Shown here piece after piece: positions 10,552 to 19,517 of a stretch of 64,000 bases of DNA; within the stretch, counting starts at the first letter, position 1; the number at the start of each line of letters is the position of its first letter. Origin of the DNA: Terrimicrobiaceae bacterium (GTDB lineage Bacteria > Verrucomicrobiota > Verrucomicrobiia > Chthoniobacterales > Terrimicrobiaceae); assembly GCA_018402345.1 (NCBI GenBank), contig JAGYIV010000008.1, positions 930,001 through 994,000 of the forward strand. Reading direction: 5' to 3'. Under the pieces are notes generated by a model that saw nothing but the letters and a program-made list of their open reading frames with translations, did not search any database and was not told where the DNA came from. Both the position numbers and the translations under genes were made by a program.

Positions 10552-11565
10552 TCAGCGGCGCGCCCAGCGGAGTTTGGCCGAGGTTGCGCGGGGATTGGCG
10601 AAGCACTCGTCGGGGCCTGCACGAAGGACATCGCGTGCGATCTCGGAATAAACCCCTTCGCGGTAACCCGCTTGGAAGGCTTTCTTCACCCGCCGGTCTT
10701 CGCCGGAGTGGAACGCGAGAATCGCCACCCTGCCGCCGGGCTTGAGGCACATGGGCAACGTGCGCAGCAGAGCGTCCAACGCAGCAAACTCGTCGTTCAC
10801 CTCGATGCGCACGGCTTGAAATGCGCGAGTGACAGATTTTTTCACTTCGGGATCGGGACGGCCGGGCAATGCCGCTCGGATCGCGGCGGCAAACGCGATG
10901 GTGCTGGAAAACGACCTGCCAGCCAGCGCATGGGCGAGCAGTTCGGCATGGGGCTCGTCGGCGTTCTCGCGGAGGATTTCCGCCAAGGCCGGTGGCCGCA
11001 CACGCTCCAGCCAAGTCGAGGCGGGAATGCCACGCGCAGGATTCATTCGCATGTCGAGCGGACCGGCGTGCTTGCTGGTGAAGCCGCGCGCGGGGTTGTC
11101 GAGTTGCATCGAGGACACCCCAAGGTCGGCGAGGATCACATCGGCCTCCTCTCCCTCAAGCGCCGCATGGATGCCGGCGAAATTCGATTTTTTCACAACG
11201 AGGCAATCTCCACCGAAGCCTTCCCCGCGAAGAATCTCCTCGGTTCTCGGCAACTCGACCGGATCGGCATCCAAGCCGAGGAGACGTCCACCAGGCAGGA
11301 CGCGCCGTAGGAGTTCGCGCGCGTGACCGCCATGCCCGAGCGTGCAATCGACCGCCAGATCGCCGGGCTTGGGAGCGAGCACCTCGAGGATTTCGGAAAC
11401 CATGATCGGCACATGCGACCCGGCGGGAGTTTTCCCCGAGGAGAGCACCTTGGCAACCGTCTCGGGATGCTTTGCCGGGTCGAGTTCCTTGTATTTCTCC
11501 TCGAAGCGGCGTGGATATTTGCCCGAATAGCGCGGACGGCGGCGGTGTGGAGTCTGCTCGCTCAA
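10552..11565 (-). CDS. rsmH: 16S rRNA (cytosine(1402)-N(4))-methyltransferase
   Basis: SAM-dependent methylation of C1402 in 16S rRNA. Core motifs are HVPIMVSEILEVLAPKPGD, VDCTLGHGGHARELL (SAM loop), LLGLDADPVE, DVILADLGVSSMQLDNPARGF and VAILAFHSGEDRRVKKAF. At 337 aa it is longer than usual because of a basic, proline-rich N-terminal extension of about 50 residues (PHRRRPRYSGKYPRRFEEKY). The TTG start overlaps the MazG-like stop (TTGA), fixing the start. The usual dcw-cluster neighbours (mraZ, ftsL, ftsI) are absent here. Confidence 0.95.
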   Translation of the reverse strand: MSEQTPHRRRPRYSGKYPRRFEEKYKELDPAKHPETVAKVLSSGKTPAGSHVPIMVSEILEVLAPKPGDLAVDCTLGHGGHARELLRRVLPGGRLLGLDADPVELPRTEEILRGEGFGGDCLVVKKSNFAGIHAALEGEEADVILADLGVSSMQLDNPARGFTSKHAGPLDMRMNPARGIPASTWLERVRPPALAEILRENADEPHAELLAHALAGRSFSSTIAFAAAIRAALPGRPDPEVKKSVTRAFQAVRIEVNDEFAALDALLRTLPMCLKPGGRVAILAFHSGEDRRVKKAFQAGYREGVYSEIARDVLRAGPDECFANPRATSAKLRWARR

Positions 11566-11912
11566 AGCTCGTTGTATTTACGGTTCGAGCCGCGCGCCTT
11601 GGCTACCGGATACCTCTCCTCGTTGCGCGCGATCTTCCGGCGCATGGCGGCAGCGAGGTCGATGCCGCACCCGTCGGCCATCTCGAAGAGGAGAATCGCC
11701 ACATCAGCCATCTCGGAAGCGAGTTCGTCGCGACGCTCCGCCACACGGGCTTCGGATTGCTCGGCGCTCTGCCACACAAAGTGCTGCAAAAGCTCGCCAG
11801 CCTCGGCCGCGATCGCCACCGCCATTTCCTTCGGATTGTGAAACTGCGCCCATTCCCGCGCATCGCGAAAGGTGCAAATCTCCCGCGTCAGGGCCTCAAT
11901 ACTGTCATTCAT
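11562..11912 (-). CDS. MazG-like nucleotide pyrophosphohydrolase
   Basis: A 116-aa all-alpha NTP-PPase. It shows the family pattern REWAQFHNPKEMAVAIAAEAGELLQHF (AEAGEL with the metal-binding Glu residues) and ELASEMADVAILLFEMAD (ExxDV-type motif). Members hydrolyse canonical or damaged dNTPs. ATG 11912 gives a compact family-length protein. It is co-transcribed with rsmH through a 4-bp overlap. Confidence 0.9.
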   Translation of the reverse strand: MNDSIEALTREICTFRDAREWAQFHNPKEMAVAIAAEAGELLQHFVWQSAEQSEARVAERRDELASEMADVAILLFEMADGCGIDLAAAMRRKIARNEERYPVAKARGSNRKYNEL

Positions 11913-11977
11913 AAGCGGAGCATAGAAAATGAAACGGGCGAGGGGAGCCCAAAGAGAGAAATGCACGGGAGACCAAC

Positions 11978-12400
11978 TTGTTGGAGTCGTCCAGAAATAA
12001 CACGAGACACGGTGCGCAGGAGTTCTGCCGCCAGCCGCGCCGACGTCCTCCGGCGTTTGGTAATGAGATACGCTCCGATGACTCCAAGAAGCGCGCTAGA
12101 GAAAGCACACTGCGCCTCGCCGATGAATTCGCCGCACTGGCAACCGCACTGCTCGTCGCGCGTGGCGGATTTGCCGCGAAACAATCGGCCCTCCCGGGAA
12201 AAAAACTGACCCCGCGCGAAATCGAAATTCTCAATTGGGTGGGCAAGGGAAAACAAAATATCGAAATTGCGTCCATTCTGGGGCGCAGCCCGCACACGAT
12301 CCGCAAGCACCTTGAAAATATCTTTTCAAAACTCGGTGTGGAAACCCGCACCGCTGCAGTTGACGGCCTTCGCGACACCCCACGGCAGTCATCAACTTGA
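11978..12400 (+). CDS. LuxR-type helix-turn-helix DNA-binding protein
   Basis: The C-terminal 60 residues are a LuxR/GerE HTH: LTPREIEILNWVGKGKQNIE, then ASILGRSPHTIRKHLENIFS and KLGVETRTAAV. The N-terminal 70 residues are Arg-rich, match no sensor domain I recognise and begin at TTG, so the true start is uncertain and the gene may be the surviving C-terminal part of a larger EpsA-like regulator. It overlaps the 3' end of rimO on the other strand by 9 bp. Confidence 0.68.
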   Translation: MLESSRNNTRHGAQEFCRQPRRRPPAFGNEIRSDDSKKRARESTLRLADEFAALATALLVARGGFAAKQSALPGKKLTPREIEILNWVGKGKQNIEIASILGRSPHTIRKHLENIFSKLGVETRTAAVDGLRDTPRQSST

Positions 12401-13840
12401 AGAGTCCCGATCGCTCCGCGAAAAAAATGTCACCCCTTCCTTCGGCTCGGCAACCAGATCGTAGACTTGCGAGCCGAGGACGCGGGCTTGGACAAATGTG
12501 CCAGGTGAGGCGGGGCGGGTGAGGATGACGCGGCAGTCGACGTCGGGGGCGTCGTGTTCGGTGCGGGCGAGATTTGGGGATTCGACGAGGACGGAGAGGG
12601 TCTTGCCGATCTGGGCGTCGGCCATCTCGCGGGCGATGCGCTGCTGGAGTTTCATGGCATCGCGGTGGCGGCGGTTTTTCACGCGCGTGGCGACTTGGTT
12701 GTCCATCTTTGCGGCGCGGGAGCCTTCCTCCTGGGAGTAGTTGAACACGCCGAGGCGCTCGAAGCGTGTCGCCTCGATGAACTCGAGGAGGCTCTCGAAG
12801 TGTTCCTCGGTTTCGCCGGGAAAGCCGACGATGAACGTCGTTCGCAGACCGATGCCGGGAATGCCTGCGCGGATGCGGCCGATCAGATCCTCGATATGCT
12901 CGCGCGAGGTCTCGCGGCGCATCAGCTTGAGCATCTCGGGGTGGATATGCTGGAGTGGCATGTCGACGTAGCGGGCGACATGGGGATTGCGCGCGATGGC
13001 GGCGATCAGGTCGTCGCTCCAGTGCGCGGGGTGGGTGTAGAGGAGGCGAACCCAAAAATCGCCGCCGATCTGGCCGATCTCGTCGAGGAGGTGGATCAGC
13101 GACGTGCCGCGGGCGGGGTCCACAGGCTGGCGGGGTCCGGCTTTTTGTTCCCAGAGGTCCATGCCGTAATACGTCGTGTCCTGGCTGATCAGATTGATTT
13201 CCTTCACGCCCTCGGCGACGAGGCCACGAATCTCACGCACCACCGAATCGATCGCGCGGCTGCGGTGGCGGCCGCGCATTTGCGGGATCACGCAGAAGCT
13301 GCATGGGTGGTTGCAGCCCTCGGCGATTTTCACGTAAGCCGAGTGGTTCGGGGTGAGGCGGAACCGCGGGGTGGCGAAATCGGGAATGTAGCGCGATTTG
13401 GCGGTGACGAGGTTCAATGGCCCCGCAGGCTCGCGGTCGAGCACGCGTCGGAAAATCGCACCGGCTTCAGCAACTTGGTCGAGTCCGATAAACGCATCGA
13501 CTTCCGGCAACTCGCCGGCGAGGTCGGTCGAAAACCGTTGGGAAAGGCATCCGCTCACCACCACGCGCGCGTCGGGGCGGGTGCCCTCATGGCGCTGGCG
13601 GTGGGCCTCGAGGATCGCCTCGATCGATTCCTGCTTGGCCGAGTCGATAAACCCGCACGTGTTCACCACAAGCACATCGGCTTCGGCGGGGTCGGCGGTG
13701 ATCTCAAATCCCTCGGCCTTCGCGGACCCAAGCATGATCTCGGCGTCGACAAGGTTTTTGGCGCAGCCGAGGCTGATCATGCCCACGCGGGGCCGGTCCT
13801 GCTGGGCTTGCGCGCTTTCAGGCGCGCTCTTGGTCCTCAT
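12392..13840 (-). CDS. rimO: Ribosomal protein S12 methylthiotransferase
   Basis: Radical-SAM enzyme adding a methylthio group to Asp of S12. The N-terminal UPF0004 domain has ISLGCAKNLVDAEIMLG and VNTCGFIDSAKQESIEAI (cluster cysteines). The radical-SAM motif CNHPCSFCVIPQMRGRHRSR carries the CxxxCxxC. The IPGIGLRTTFIVGFPGETEE stretch and a C-terminal TRAM domain follow. RimO rather than MiaB is indicated by GCAKNLVD and the DCRVILTRPASPG-type TRAM. The 482-aa length is normal. It follows the RodZ-like gene with an ATGA overlap. Confidence 0.95.
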   Translation of the reverse strand: MRTKSAPESAQAQQDRPRVGMISLGCAKNLVDAEIMLGSAKAEGFEITADPAEADVLVVNTCGFIDSAKQESIEAILEAHRQRHEGTRPDARVVVSGCLSQRFSTDLAGELPEVDAFIGLDQVAEAGAIFRRVLDREPAGPLNLVTAKSRYIPDFATPRFRLTPNHSAYVKIAEGCNHPCSFCVIPQMRGRHRSRAIDSVVREIRGLVAEGVKEINLISQDTTYYGMDLWEQKAGPRQPVDPARGTSLIHLLDEIGQIGGDFWVRLLYTHPAHWSDDLIAAIARNPHVARYVDMPLQHIHPEMLKLMRRETSREHIEDLIGRIRAGIPGIGLRTTFIVGFPGETEEHFESLLEFIEATRFERLGVFNYSQEEGSRAAKMDNQVATRVKNRRHRDAMKLQQRIAREMADAQIGKTLSVLVESPNLARTEHDAPDVDCRVILTRPASPGTFVQARVLGSQVYDLVAEPKEGVTFFSRSDRDSSS

Positions 13841-14535
13841 TGAGGCCTGGGCAGCCGGGGGGCGGGTTCGAATGGCGGCAGAATCATGGTCGGAGTGGCC
13901 GTGGGCGAGGGGCGGCTGCCGCCGGATAGCGGTAGGGCTGCGCGAGCTGCGGCGTGGCCGTGGGCGAAGGGCGTCGGCTCGGGATTCGCGGGAAGAGGCT
14001 CTTCGACCACCGTGATAGCGGTGGCCTCCACCAGCGGTTCTGCGGCGTCAGGCGACGAGGGGCTGTCCGCCATCGCCGGCACGGCAACCGGTTGCACGCG
14101 CTCGATCTTCTTCCAGCTGCGCCAAAAATAGACAGCGGCGGCGATGATCAGGATCACCGCCAGGCCAAGGCCGACGAATTTCAAGAGGCGGCGGAGGGAT
14201 TTGAATTGCTCGGACTGCATGAAGTTCTGCTTCGAGAGCATGACTTCCAAATAGCCGTTCTCGGTGGTGCCGAGTTTCTGGTTCGAGGGCAGGTAATCCT
14301 GGATGTCCTCGAGCGGGATCTTCAAGTAGTTCGCGTAGTCGATCAGATAAAGCCGAGCGTAGGTGGGGTGGGGGAATCCGCTGAAATCATCTGTCTCAAG
14401 CGAACGCAAGCGGTTGAGCGGCATGCGAATGTCATTTGCCGCCTTGTCGATCGAGATGCCGAGCTTTTGACGTCGGGCGGCGAGCCTCGCCCCGATGAAA
14501 AATTCGCCCTCCTCGGATGGTTGGTTTCGTTTCAA
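13837..14535 (-). CDS. RodZ-like HTH membrane protein
   Basis: A 232-aa cytoskeleton-associated type protein: an N-terminal helix-turn-helix of the RodZ kind (about residues 12-75; GARLAARRQKLGISIDKAAN, ALETD-like LRSLETDDFSGFP and TYARLYLIDYANYLKIP), a cytoplasmic linker, one membrane helix (LLKFVGLGLAVILIIAAAVYF, about 110-130) and a Pro/Ala-rich outer segment. The C-terminal DUF4115 beta domain of E. coli RodZ is missing. The TTG start at 14535 overlaps the ftsK stop (TTGA) and has GAGGAC about 9 bp upstream. A role in cell shape is inferred from the architecture and the ftsK neighbour. Confidence 0.82.
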   Translation of the reverse strand: MKRNQPSEEGEFFIGARLAARRQKLGISIDKAANDIRMPLNRLRSLETDDFSGFPHPTYARLYLIDYANYLKIPLEDIQDYLPSNQKLGTTENGYLEVMLSKQNFMQSEQFKSLRRLLKFVGLGLAVILIIAAAVYFWRSWKKIERVQPVAVPAMADSPSSPDAAEPLVEATAITVVEEPLPANPEPTPFAHGHAAARAALPLSGGSRPSPTATPTMILPPFEPAPRLPRPQ

Positions 14536-16988
14536 ATTGGCATGTCCTCGTTGAGATCGACCAGAATTTCGCGGTCCTTGGCACCGTCCTTCGGACCGAC
14601 GATGCCGCGGGTTTCGAGAATATCTATGACCCGAGCCGCGCGTGTATAGCCTAATTTTAGCCGGCGCTGAAGCATGGAGGTGGAGGCGCGGTTTTCCTGG
14701 CGGATGATCTCGAGGCACTTCGTGACCAGCTCTTCGTCCTCGTCGCTAACCTCCTCCTCGGGCGGCGTGGTGCTGGTGAGCTTCTCGTGGATGCCGGAGT
14801 CGAAGTTCGGTTCGGATTGGTTGGAGACGAATTCCACAATGCGGTGGATCTCCTCTTCGGTCACAAGCACGCCTTGCGAGCGGGTGAACTTCGAGGTGCC
14901 CGGAGGCAGATAAAGCATGTCGCCCTGCCCGAGCAGCTTCTCGGCGCCGTTCTCGTCGAGAATAACGCGGCTGTCGATCTTCGACGCCACCTGAAATGCG
15001 ATGCGGCTCGGGATGTTCGCCTTGATAATGCCAGTCACGACATCCGCCCGCGGCGTCTGGGTGGCCACAATCATGTGGATGCCCGCAGCGCGCGCCATCT
15101 GCGTGATGCGCGCGATCGCGCTCTCGACATCCGCCGGTGCGGTCTGCATGAGGTCGGCCAATTCGTCGATGATCACGACGATGAACGCCATGCGGTCTGG
15201 AATGATCAAGTCGTCCGAGCGCGGCACGCGGATTGGTGGAGCCTCGGGCTCCTCGTCCTCTTCCTCGCCAGTGGAGTCCGCGAGTTCGTCGTCGACGGGC
15301 TGCTCCTCGTCCTCGGGCACCTTCACGGCGTTCTTTTCCGCCTCCTCGTCGAGTTCCTTCTGGGATTTCGGGAGCGGGCGCTCGTTGAAGGACGAGATGT
15401 TCTTCACCTTGCACTTCGCAAAAATGCGGTAGCGGCGCTCCATTTCATCCACCACCCACCGCAAGGCAAGGAGCACCTTTTTCGGATCGGTCACGACGGG
15501 AGTGATGAGGTGCGGCAGGGTGTTGTAAATCTGCATCTCGACCACTTTCGGATCGATCATGATGAAGCGGAGCTGCTCGGGAGAGTAGCGGAAGAGCAGG
15601 CTGGCGATGATCGAGTTGATGCACACGCTCTTGCCGCTGCCGGTGGTGCCGGCGACGAGCAGGTGGGGCATCTTGGCGAGATCGCCGATGATCGTGTTGC
15701 CGTAGACGTCCATGCCGAGCGCCAGCGGGAGCTTCGCGCTGGACTCGCGCCACACGTCCTTCTCGAACAACTCGCGCAGGGTGACCTTCACCTTTTTCGA
15801 ATTCGCGATCTCGATGCCCACCGTGTCCTTGCCGGGAATCGGGGCGAGGATGTTGATGCGCTCAGCGCGCGTGGCGCGGGCGATGTCGCGCTCGAGCGCC
15901 ACGATCTTGTCCACCCGCACCCCCTTGTCGGGATAGACCTCGTAGCGGGTGATCGTGGGGCCTTTGGTGATGGTGCCGGGCTTCGCGCTGATGCCGAACT
16001 GCGCGAGCGTGTCCAAAATGAGCGCTTGGTTGTCGAGGAGTTCCTGCCGGTCGAGGGGCTGCCGGTCGCTTTCATCGGAGGGATCCAGCAAATCGGGGCC
16101 AGGGAGTGTGTAGTGCTCCAGCCGCACATCGAGCAGGCCCGGCGGGAAGGCGTCCTTGGATTCGGGCTTCTGGCGGATCGAGGAAAGTTTTGGCTTTGGA
16201 GTCGCCGAGGGCGCGGTGGCGTCGATGATGTCCGGCTCGGGCACGTTTTCCTCTTCGGTCTCCGCCTCCGGTTCCTCCTTGGGAACATCGATGCCTTTCT
16301 TGCGGAGCTTGCGCTCGAGCTTGCCGGCGGTTTTCTCAAGCGCGCGGCGCTGTTCCTCGAGGCGGTTCTCCTCGTTCATGCGCTCGAGTTTCGCGGCGTG
16401 GCGCGCGGCACGCCATGCCTGGATGGATTTCCACAGCGAGGCGAGGTCACGGAGCGGATGCGAGGACACCGTGAAGAGCAGGCTGGCGAGATACAGCCCC
16501 GCAAGAAGCGGAAAGGAGGAGGATCCGAGAAGAGCGTGGACCGCCCGCTCGCCGATCCACAGCCCCAGAAAACCACCCGGCCCGTCGATGCGGAGTTCGT
16601 GTTTCCAATCCTGCAGAAACACCGGCTGCAATTGCAGGAGGCACGCGCCAAGCACGACCATGAGCACCCCCCAGCCCGCCTTGTCCCGCAGGTCGAACCC
16701 CGCCACCGCCACCGCGGCGATGCCGTAGCCAAGGCATGTCACCGCCATAAGATAGGCCGCGCCGCCGAAGAGGAAGAGCGCGTAGCCAGCCAAGAGCGAG
16801 CCGATCGGCCCGCCGAGGTTCGACGGCGCGCCGGTCGTGGTCGAAATCGAGCTGATCAACGGCGCCCAGCCCGGCACCGAGCGCGGATCGAAACTCGCCA
16901 GCGAGGCGAACAGGTAGCTCCCGAACAGGAACAGCCCGAGCCCTGCAATGATCGTGGTGGTCCTGTTGCCGGTGGAACGTTTCGCCAT
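14532..16988 (-). CDS. ftsK: DNA translocase FtsK/SpoIIIE
   Basis: Septum-anchored ATPase that pumps DNA during chromosome dimer resolution. The 818-aa protein has four N-terminal hydrophobic segments (to about residue 190), a charged linker, then the alpha/beta motor: GISAKPGTITKGPTITRYEV, Walker A LVAGTTGSGKSVCINS, Walker B VVIIDELADLM and ATQTPRADVVTGIIKANIPS. The C-terminal winged-helix gamma domain (LEIIRQENRASTSMLQRRLK) reads KOPS sites. A highly acidic insertion of about 40 residues, just before Walker B, is unusual. It is the first gene of ftsK > RodZ-like > rimO. Confidence 0.96.
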   Translation of the reverse strand: MAKRSTGNRTTTIIAGLGLFLFGSYLFASLASFDPRSVPGWAPLISSISTTTGAPSNLGGPIGSLLAGYALFLFGGAAYLMAVTCLGYGIAAVAVAGFDLRDKAGWGVLMVVLGACLLQLQPVFLQDWKHELRIDGPGGFLGLWIGERAVHALLGSSSFPLLAGLYLASLLFTVSSHPLRDLASLWKSIQAWRAARHAAKLERMNEENRLEEQRRALEKTAGKLERKLRKKGIDVPKEEPEAETEEENVPEPDIIDATAPSATPKPKLSSIRQKPESKDAFPPGLLDVRLEHYTLPGPDLLDPSDESDRQPLDRQELLDNQALILDTLAQFGISAKPGTITKGPTITRYEVYPDKGVRVDKIVALERDIARATRAERINILAPIPGKDTVGIEIANSKKVKVTLRELFEKDVWRESSAKLPLALGMDVYGNTIIGDLAKMPHLLVAGTTGSGKSVCINSIIASLLFRYSPEQLRFIMIDPKVVEMQIYNTLPHLITPVVTDPKKVLLALRWVVDEMERRYRIFAKCKVKNISSFNERPLPKSQKELDEEAEKNAVKVPEDEEQPVDDELADSTGEEEDEEPEAPPIRVPRSDDLIIPDRMAFIVVIIDELADLMQTAPADVESAIARITQMARAAGIHMIVATQTPRADVVTGIIKANIPSRIAFQVASKIDSRVILDENGAEKLLGQGDMLYLPPGTSKFTRSQGVLVTEEEIHRIVEFVSNQSEPNFDSGIHEKLTSTTPPEEEVSDEDEELVTKCLEIIRQENRASTSMLQRRLKLGYTRAARVIDILETRGIVGPKDGAKDREILVDLNEDMPI

Positions 16989-17025
16989 GAAAAGCCTCGC
17001 ACAATGGCGGAGTTGCCGCCTCGAA

Positions 17026-17481
17026 TCAAGAGTTCAAGCCGCTTGGCACCCTGATCACGGGCAACCCCGCCGCTTTGCAGAGCTTGAATTGGCGATGGTT
17101 GCTGGTCGCCAGCACGTCGGCACCGCAGGCCTCGGCGGCGGCCACGTGCAGGATATCCATGGTGTGGCACAGCAGTTTTGCGGTATGCAGACGCGCCAAA
17201 TGGGCGGCCCGCGACCAGACTTGTGGCCAGTCAACAGCTGCGGGGACCAAAATGCCGGCGCGAATATCGGATTCCACATTCTCGAGCGCGGATGCTCCAG
17301 CTGCTGGTGGAATGGCATTTCGACCGACGGCCGCGTGGATTGCGTTTCGGAGTTCCGTTTCCTGGAGTTGGTTCAATGGAATCGAGGCGGCGGAGCGGGC
17401 TTTCCCTTGGACGAAGTTGATGCCCTCCTCGACGATGTAGAGTTTCACAAGCGCCCCGGTGTCGAAATAGACCTTGGACAT
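17026..17481 (-). CDS. vapC: PIN-domain toxin, VapC-type
   Basis: A 151-aa RNase toxin of a type II toxin-antitoxin pair. The acidic PIN triad is visible: Asp in KVYFDTGALVKLY, Glu in QETELRNAI, and Asp in HTMDILHVAAAEACGAD, followed by the usual VLATSNHRQFKLCKAAGLPV end. ATG 17481 begins 11 bp after the stop of the antitoxin frame, the normal antitoxin-first order. The toxin frame is intact while its antitoxin frame carries an amber codon. Confidence 0.88.
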   Translation of the reverse strand: MSKVYFDTGALVKLYIVEEGINFVQGKARSAASIPLNQLQETELRNAIHAAVGRNAIPPAAGASALENVESDIRAGILVPAAVDWPQVWSRAAHLARLHTAKLLCHTMDILHVAAAEACGADVLATSNHRQFKLCKAAGLPVIRVPSGLNS

Positions 17482-17492
17482 GGAGCGGGAAC

Positions 17493-17723
17493 TCAGTCGC
17501 GGTCGGCGTAGATGGAATCTGCAACCTGGCTTTTGCTTCGATTGACAGCTCCGGCGGCGCGTGCGCGTGCCACCCAATCCGGCTTCTTGGATGCAGATGT
17601 GGCGGGTTGGATCAAAGCCACTGCGATGCCATGGGCCGTCTACAGCAAAGTTTCCCCAGCGCTGAGAAGTTTTCGTATTTCCCTTGGACGGTGGGCAAGG
17701 TCTCTTGAGGTGATGGTGCGCAT
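17493..17723 (-). pseudogene. Phd/VapB-type antitoxin frame with an in-frame amber codon
   Basis: From ATG 17723 the frame reads RTITSRDLAHRPREIRKLLS and AGETLL, the standard Phd/YefM N-terminus. Codon 28 is TAG (17642-17640), after which the same frame continues as TAHGIAVALIQPATSAS, then a Lys/Arg-rich C-terminal tail ending in TGA at 17495-17493. Read through it is 76 aa, normal for such antitoxins, and sits 11 bp before the intact VapC gene. A CAG or TTG to TAG single change would explain it. Whether this is real inactivation or a base-call error cannot be told from the sequence. Confidence 0.72.
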
Positions 17724-17797
17724 GTTAGACAAATTTGTAGGACACTTGTGATTTATCAACAGCCTTGCGCGGCCAGACCCGTCGGGCGCGCGTGGTC

Positions 17798-19444
17798 TCA
17801 GGCCATGCGGGCGAGTTGTGAGGTGAGGTAGGGCAGGAGTTGTTTTTTCCGCGAGACGATGCCGTCGAGGCGCCAGGCGTGGGGTCCGGCCTCTGGGAAG
17901 TCGATGAGGCGGGTGAAACTCTCCGATCCACGCACCAGGAGAATCGAGTTCTGCGTGTTCACGTCGGTGACTAGCAGGGAGGAGAAGAAGTAGCCGTGGG
18001 CCTCGCGGTATTTCTCGAGTTCGGCGATGAGTTTCTCCTGCTTCAACTCGAACTGCGCAAAACTGATCTCCTCGATCTGAGACACGCTGAAGATCACGCC
18101 ACGGTCGGGGTATTCCTTGCAGTCGGCGGTCACGACCTCCTTCATCGACAAGCTGGCAAGTGGCGATCCGACAGAGAAAATCTCGGAGGCGAGATCGCGG
18201 GGCTTGATGCCGCAGGCCTTCGACAGTTCGGCCATGATCTCGCGGTCGACCTGCGTTGTCGTGGGAGAGGTGAGGTTCAGCGTGTCGGAAATGAGCCCGC
18301 ACATGAGCAGGCCGGCGATATGTTTCGGAATCGGAATCCTCGCCTGCCGGAAAGTGTCGGCCACGATCGTGCTGGTGGATCCCACGGGCCGGTTGATGAA
18401 AAGGATCGGTTGCTGCGTGGGAGGCGTGGCGATGCGGTGGTGGTCGAGAATCTCAAGGATCGGCACCTCCTCGGCGCCCGCTACGGCCTGCTGAAGCTCG
18501 TTGTGGTCGACCAGAATGAGTTGCCGCGGCACGGGCTTGAGCAGGTCGCTTTTGGAAATGATGCCTTGCAGACGGCCCTGCGGGCCGAGCACCGGAAAGG
18601 CGAACTGCGAGGCCATGGCCAGATCCATCCGTGCCTGCCGCAGCGTGGTTTCGGCATTCAGGCTGATGAAGTCCGGCGAAAGCATCTGCCCCGCCGTCAC
18701 GGCAGCGCGTGCAAGCAGCACGGTGGTCGCCGTGTCGTTCGAAGAAGTGATCATCGTGGTGCCGTGTTTCCTTGCCAGATCGAGGATGTGGGCTGGCGGG
18801 TGGAAATTGTTGGTGACGATGATCGCCGGCACGCCCGCCTTGATCGAGAGTTCGTGGATATTCCACCGGTCGCCCACGATGAGCACTGTGGATGGGATAT
18901 CGAGTTGCTCGAGGCGTTTTTTGAAGGACTCGGTGAGCATCGCCGCGACGACGAGCGTGCGCGGAAAGATGCTCGTGTCCTCGGTCCCGGTGACAAGAAT
19001 GCCCCGAATGGCGTCTCGAATATGAGCGATCGAGGCCTCAACGATACGGGATGAGGAGAGGTTCTCAAGCGGCGGGAAGAGGTATTTGCCCAGCTTGAAG
19101 GCCGAGAGCAGGCCGATGCACGAACGGTTGTCGTTCACCACTGGCAGGCCGCGGAAGCGGTCTTCGCCGAAGCGTGTCATGGCCTGGTAAATGGGTGACT
19201 CGTTGTGGATGCACACAACGTTCCGTTCCATGACGTCCTCGATGCGGGGATACACGTCGGCGACGAATTGCGGGACTTCGACGCCGAATTTTCCAAGGGC
19301 GAAATCGATGCGCTCGTTGGTGTTTCCGCAGCGTGCCGGAAAGACATTCCCAACCCCGCTGGCACGCTTGAACTCGGCGTAGCCGATGGCGGAGACGATC
19401 GAGTCCATGTCCGGGTTGCGGTGGCCGATTACAATGGTCTTCAT
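17798..19444 (-). CDS. ppaC: Manganese-dependent inorganic pyrophosphatase with CBS and DRTGG domains
   Basis: A 548-aa CBS-PPase. The N-terminal DHH part has VIGHRNPDMDSIVSAIGYAE (metal ligands). The inserted regulatory region has a CBS motif (VMERNVVCIHNESPIYQAM), a DRTGG-like domain (LIVGDRWNIHELSIKAGVPA) and a second CBS motif ending LQGIISKSDLLKP. The DHH signature then resumes with LEILDHHRIATP, followed by the DHHA2 domain (VFSVSQIEEI, LVTDVNTQNSILLV). CBS-PPases are inhibited or activated by adenine nucleotides and DRTGG versions bind Ap4A in known homologues. ATG 19444 begins directly at the catalytic fold. Confidence 0.92.
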   Translation of the reverse strand: MKTIVIGHRNPDMDSIVSAIGYAEFKRASGVGNVFPARCGNTNERIDFALGKFGVEVPQFVADVYPRIEDVMERNVVCIHNESPIYQAMTRFGEDRFRGLPVVNDNRSCIGLLSAFKLGKYLFPPLENLSSSRIVEASIAHIRDAIRGILVTGTEDTSIFPRTLVVAAMLTESFKKRLEQLDIPSTVLIVGDRWNIHELSIKAGVPAIIVTNNFHPPAHILDLARKHGTTMITSSNDTATTVLLARAAVTAGQMLSPDFISLNAETTLRQARMDLAMASQFAFPVLGPQGRLQGIISKSDLLKPVPRQLILVDHNELQQAVAGAEEVPILEILDHHRIATPPTQQPILFINRPVGSTSTIVADTFRQARIPIPKHIAGLLMCGLISDTLNLTSPTTTQVDREIMAELSKACGIKPRDLASEIFSVGSPLASLSMKEVVTADCKEYPDRGVIFSVSQIEEISFAQFELKQEKLIAELEKYREAHGYFFSSLLVTDVNTQNSILLVRGSESFTRLIDFPEAGPHAWRLDGIVSRKKQLLPYLTSQLARMA

Positions 19445-19517
19445 AGAGGAGTGAACGGGACGGGATGGGGGGTAACGGTGGGTGGCGGGAAGCGAAAAGC
19501 CGGAAAGCGGCGGAGCG

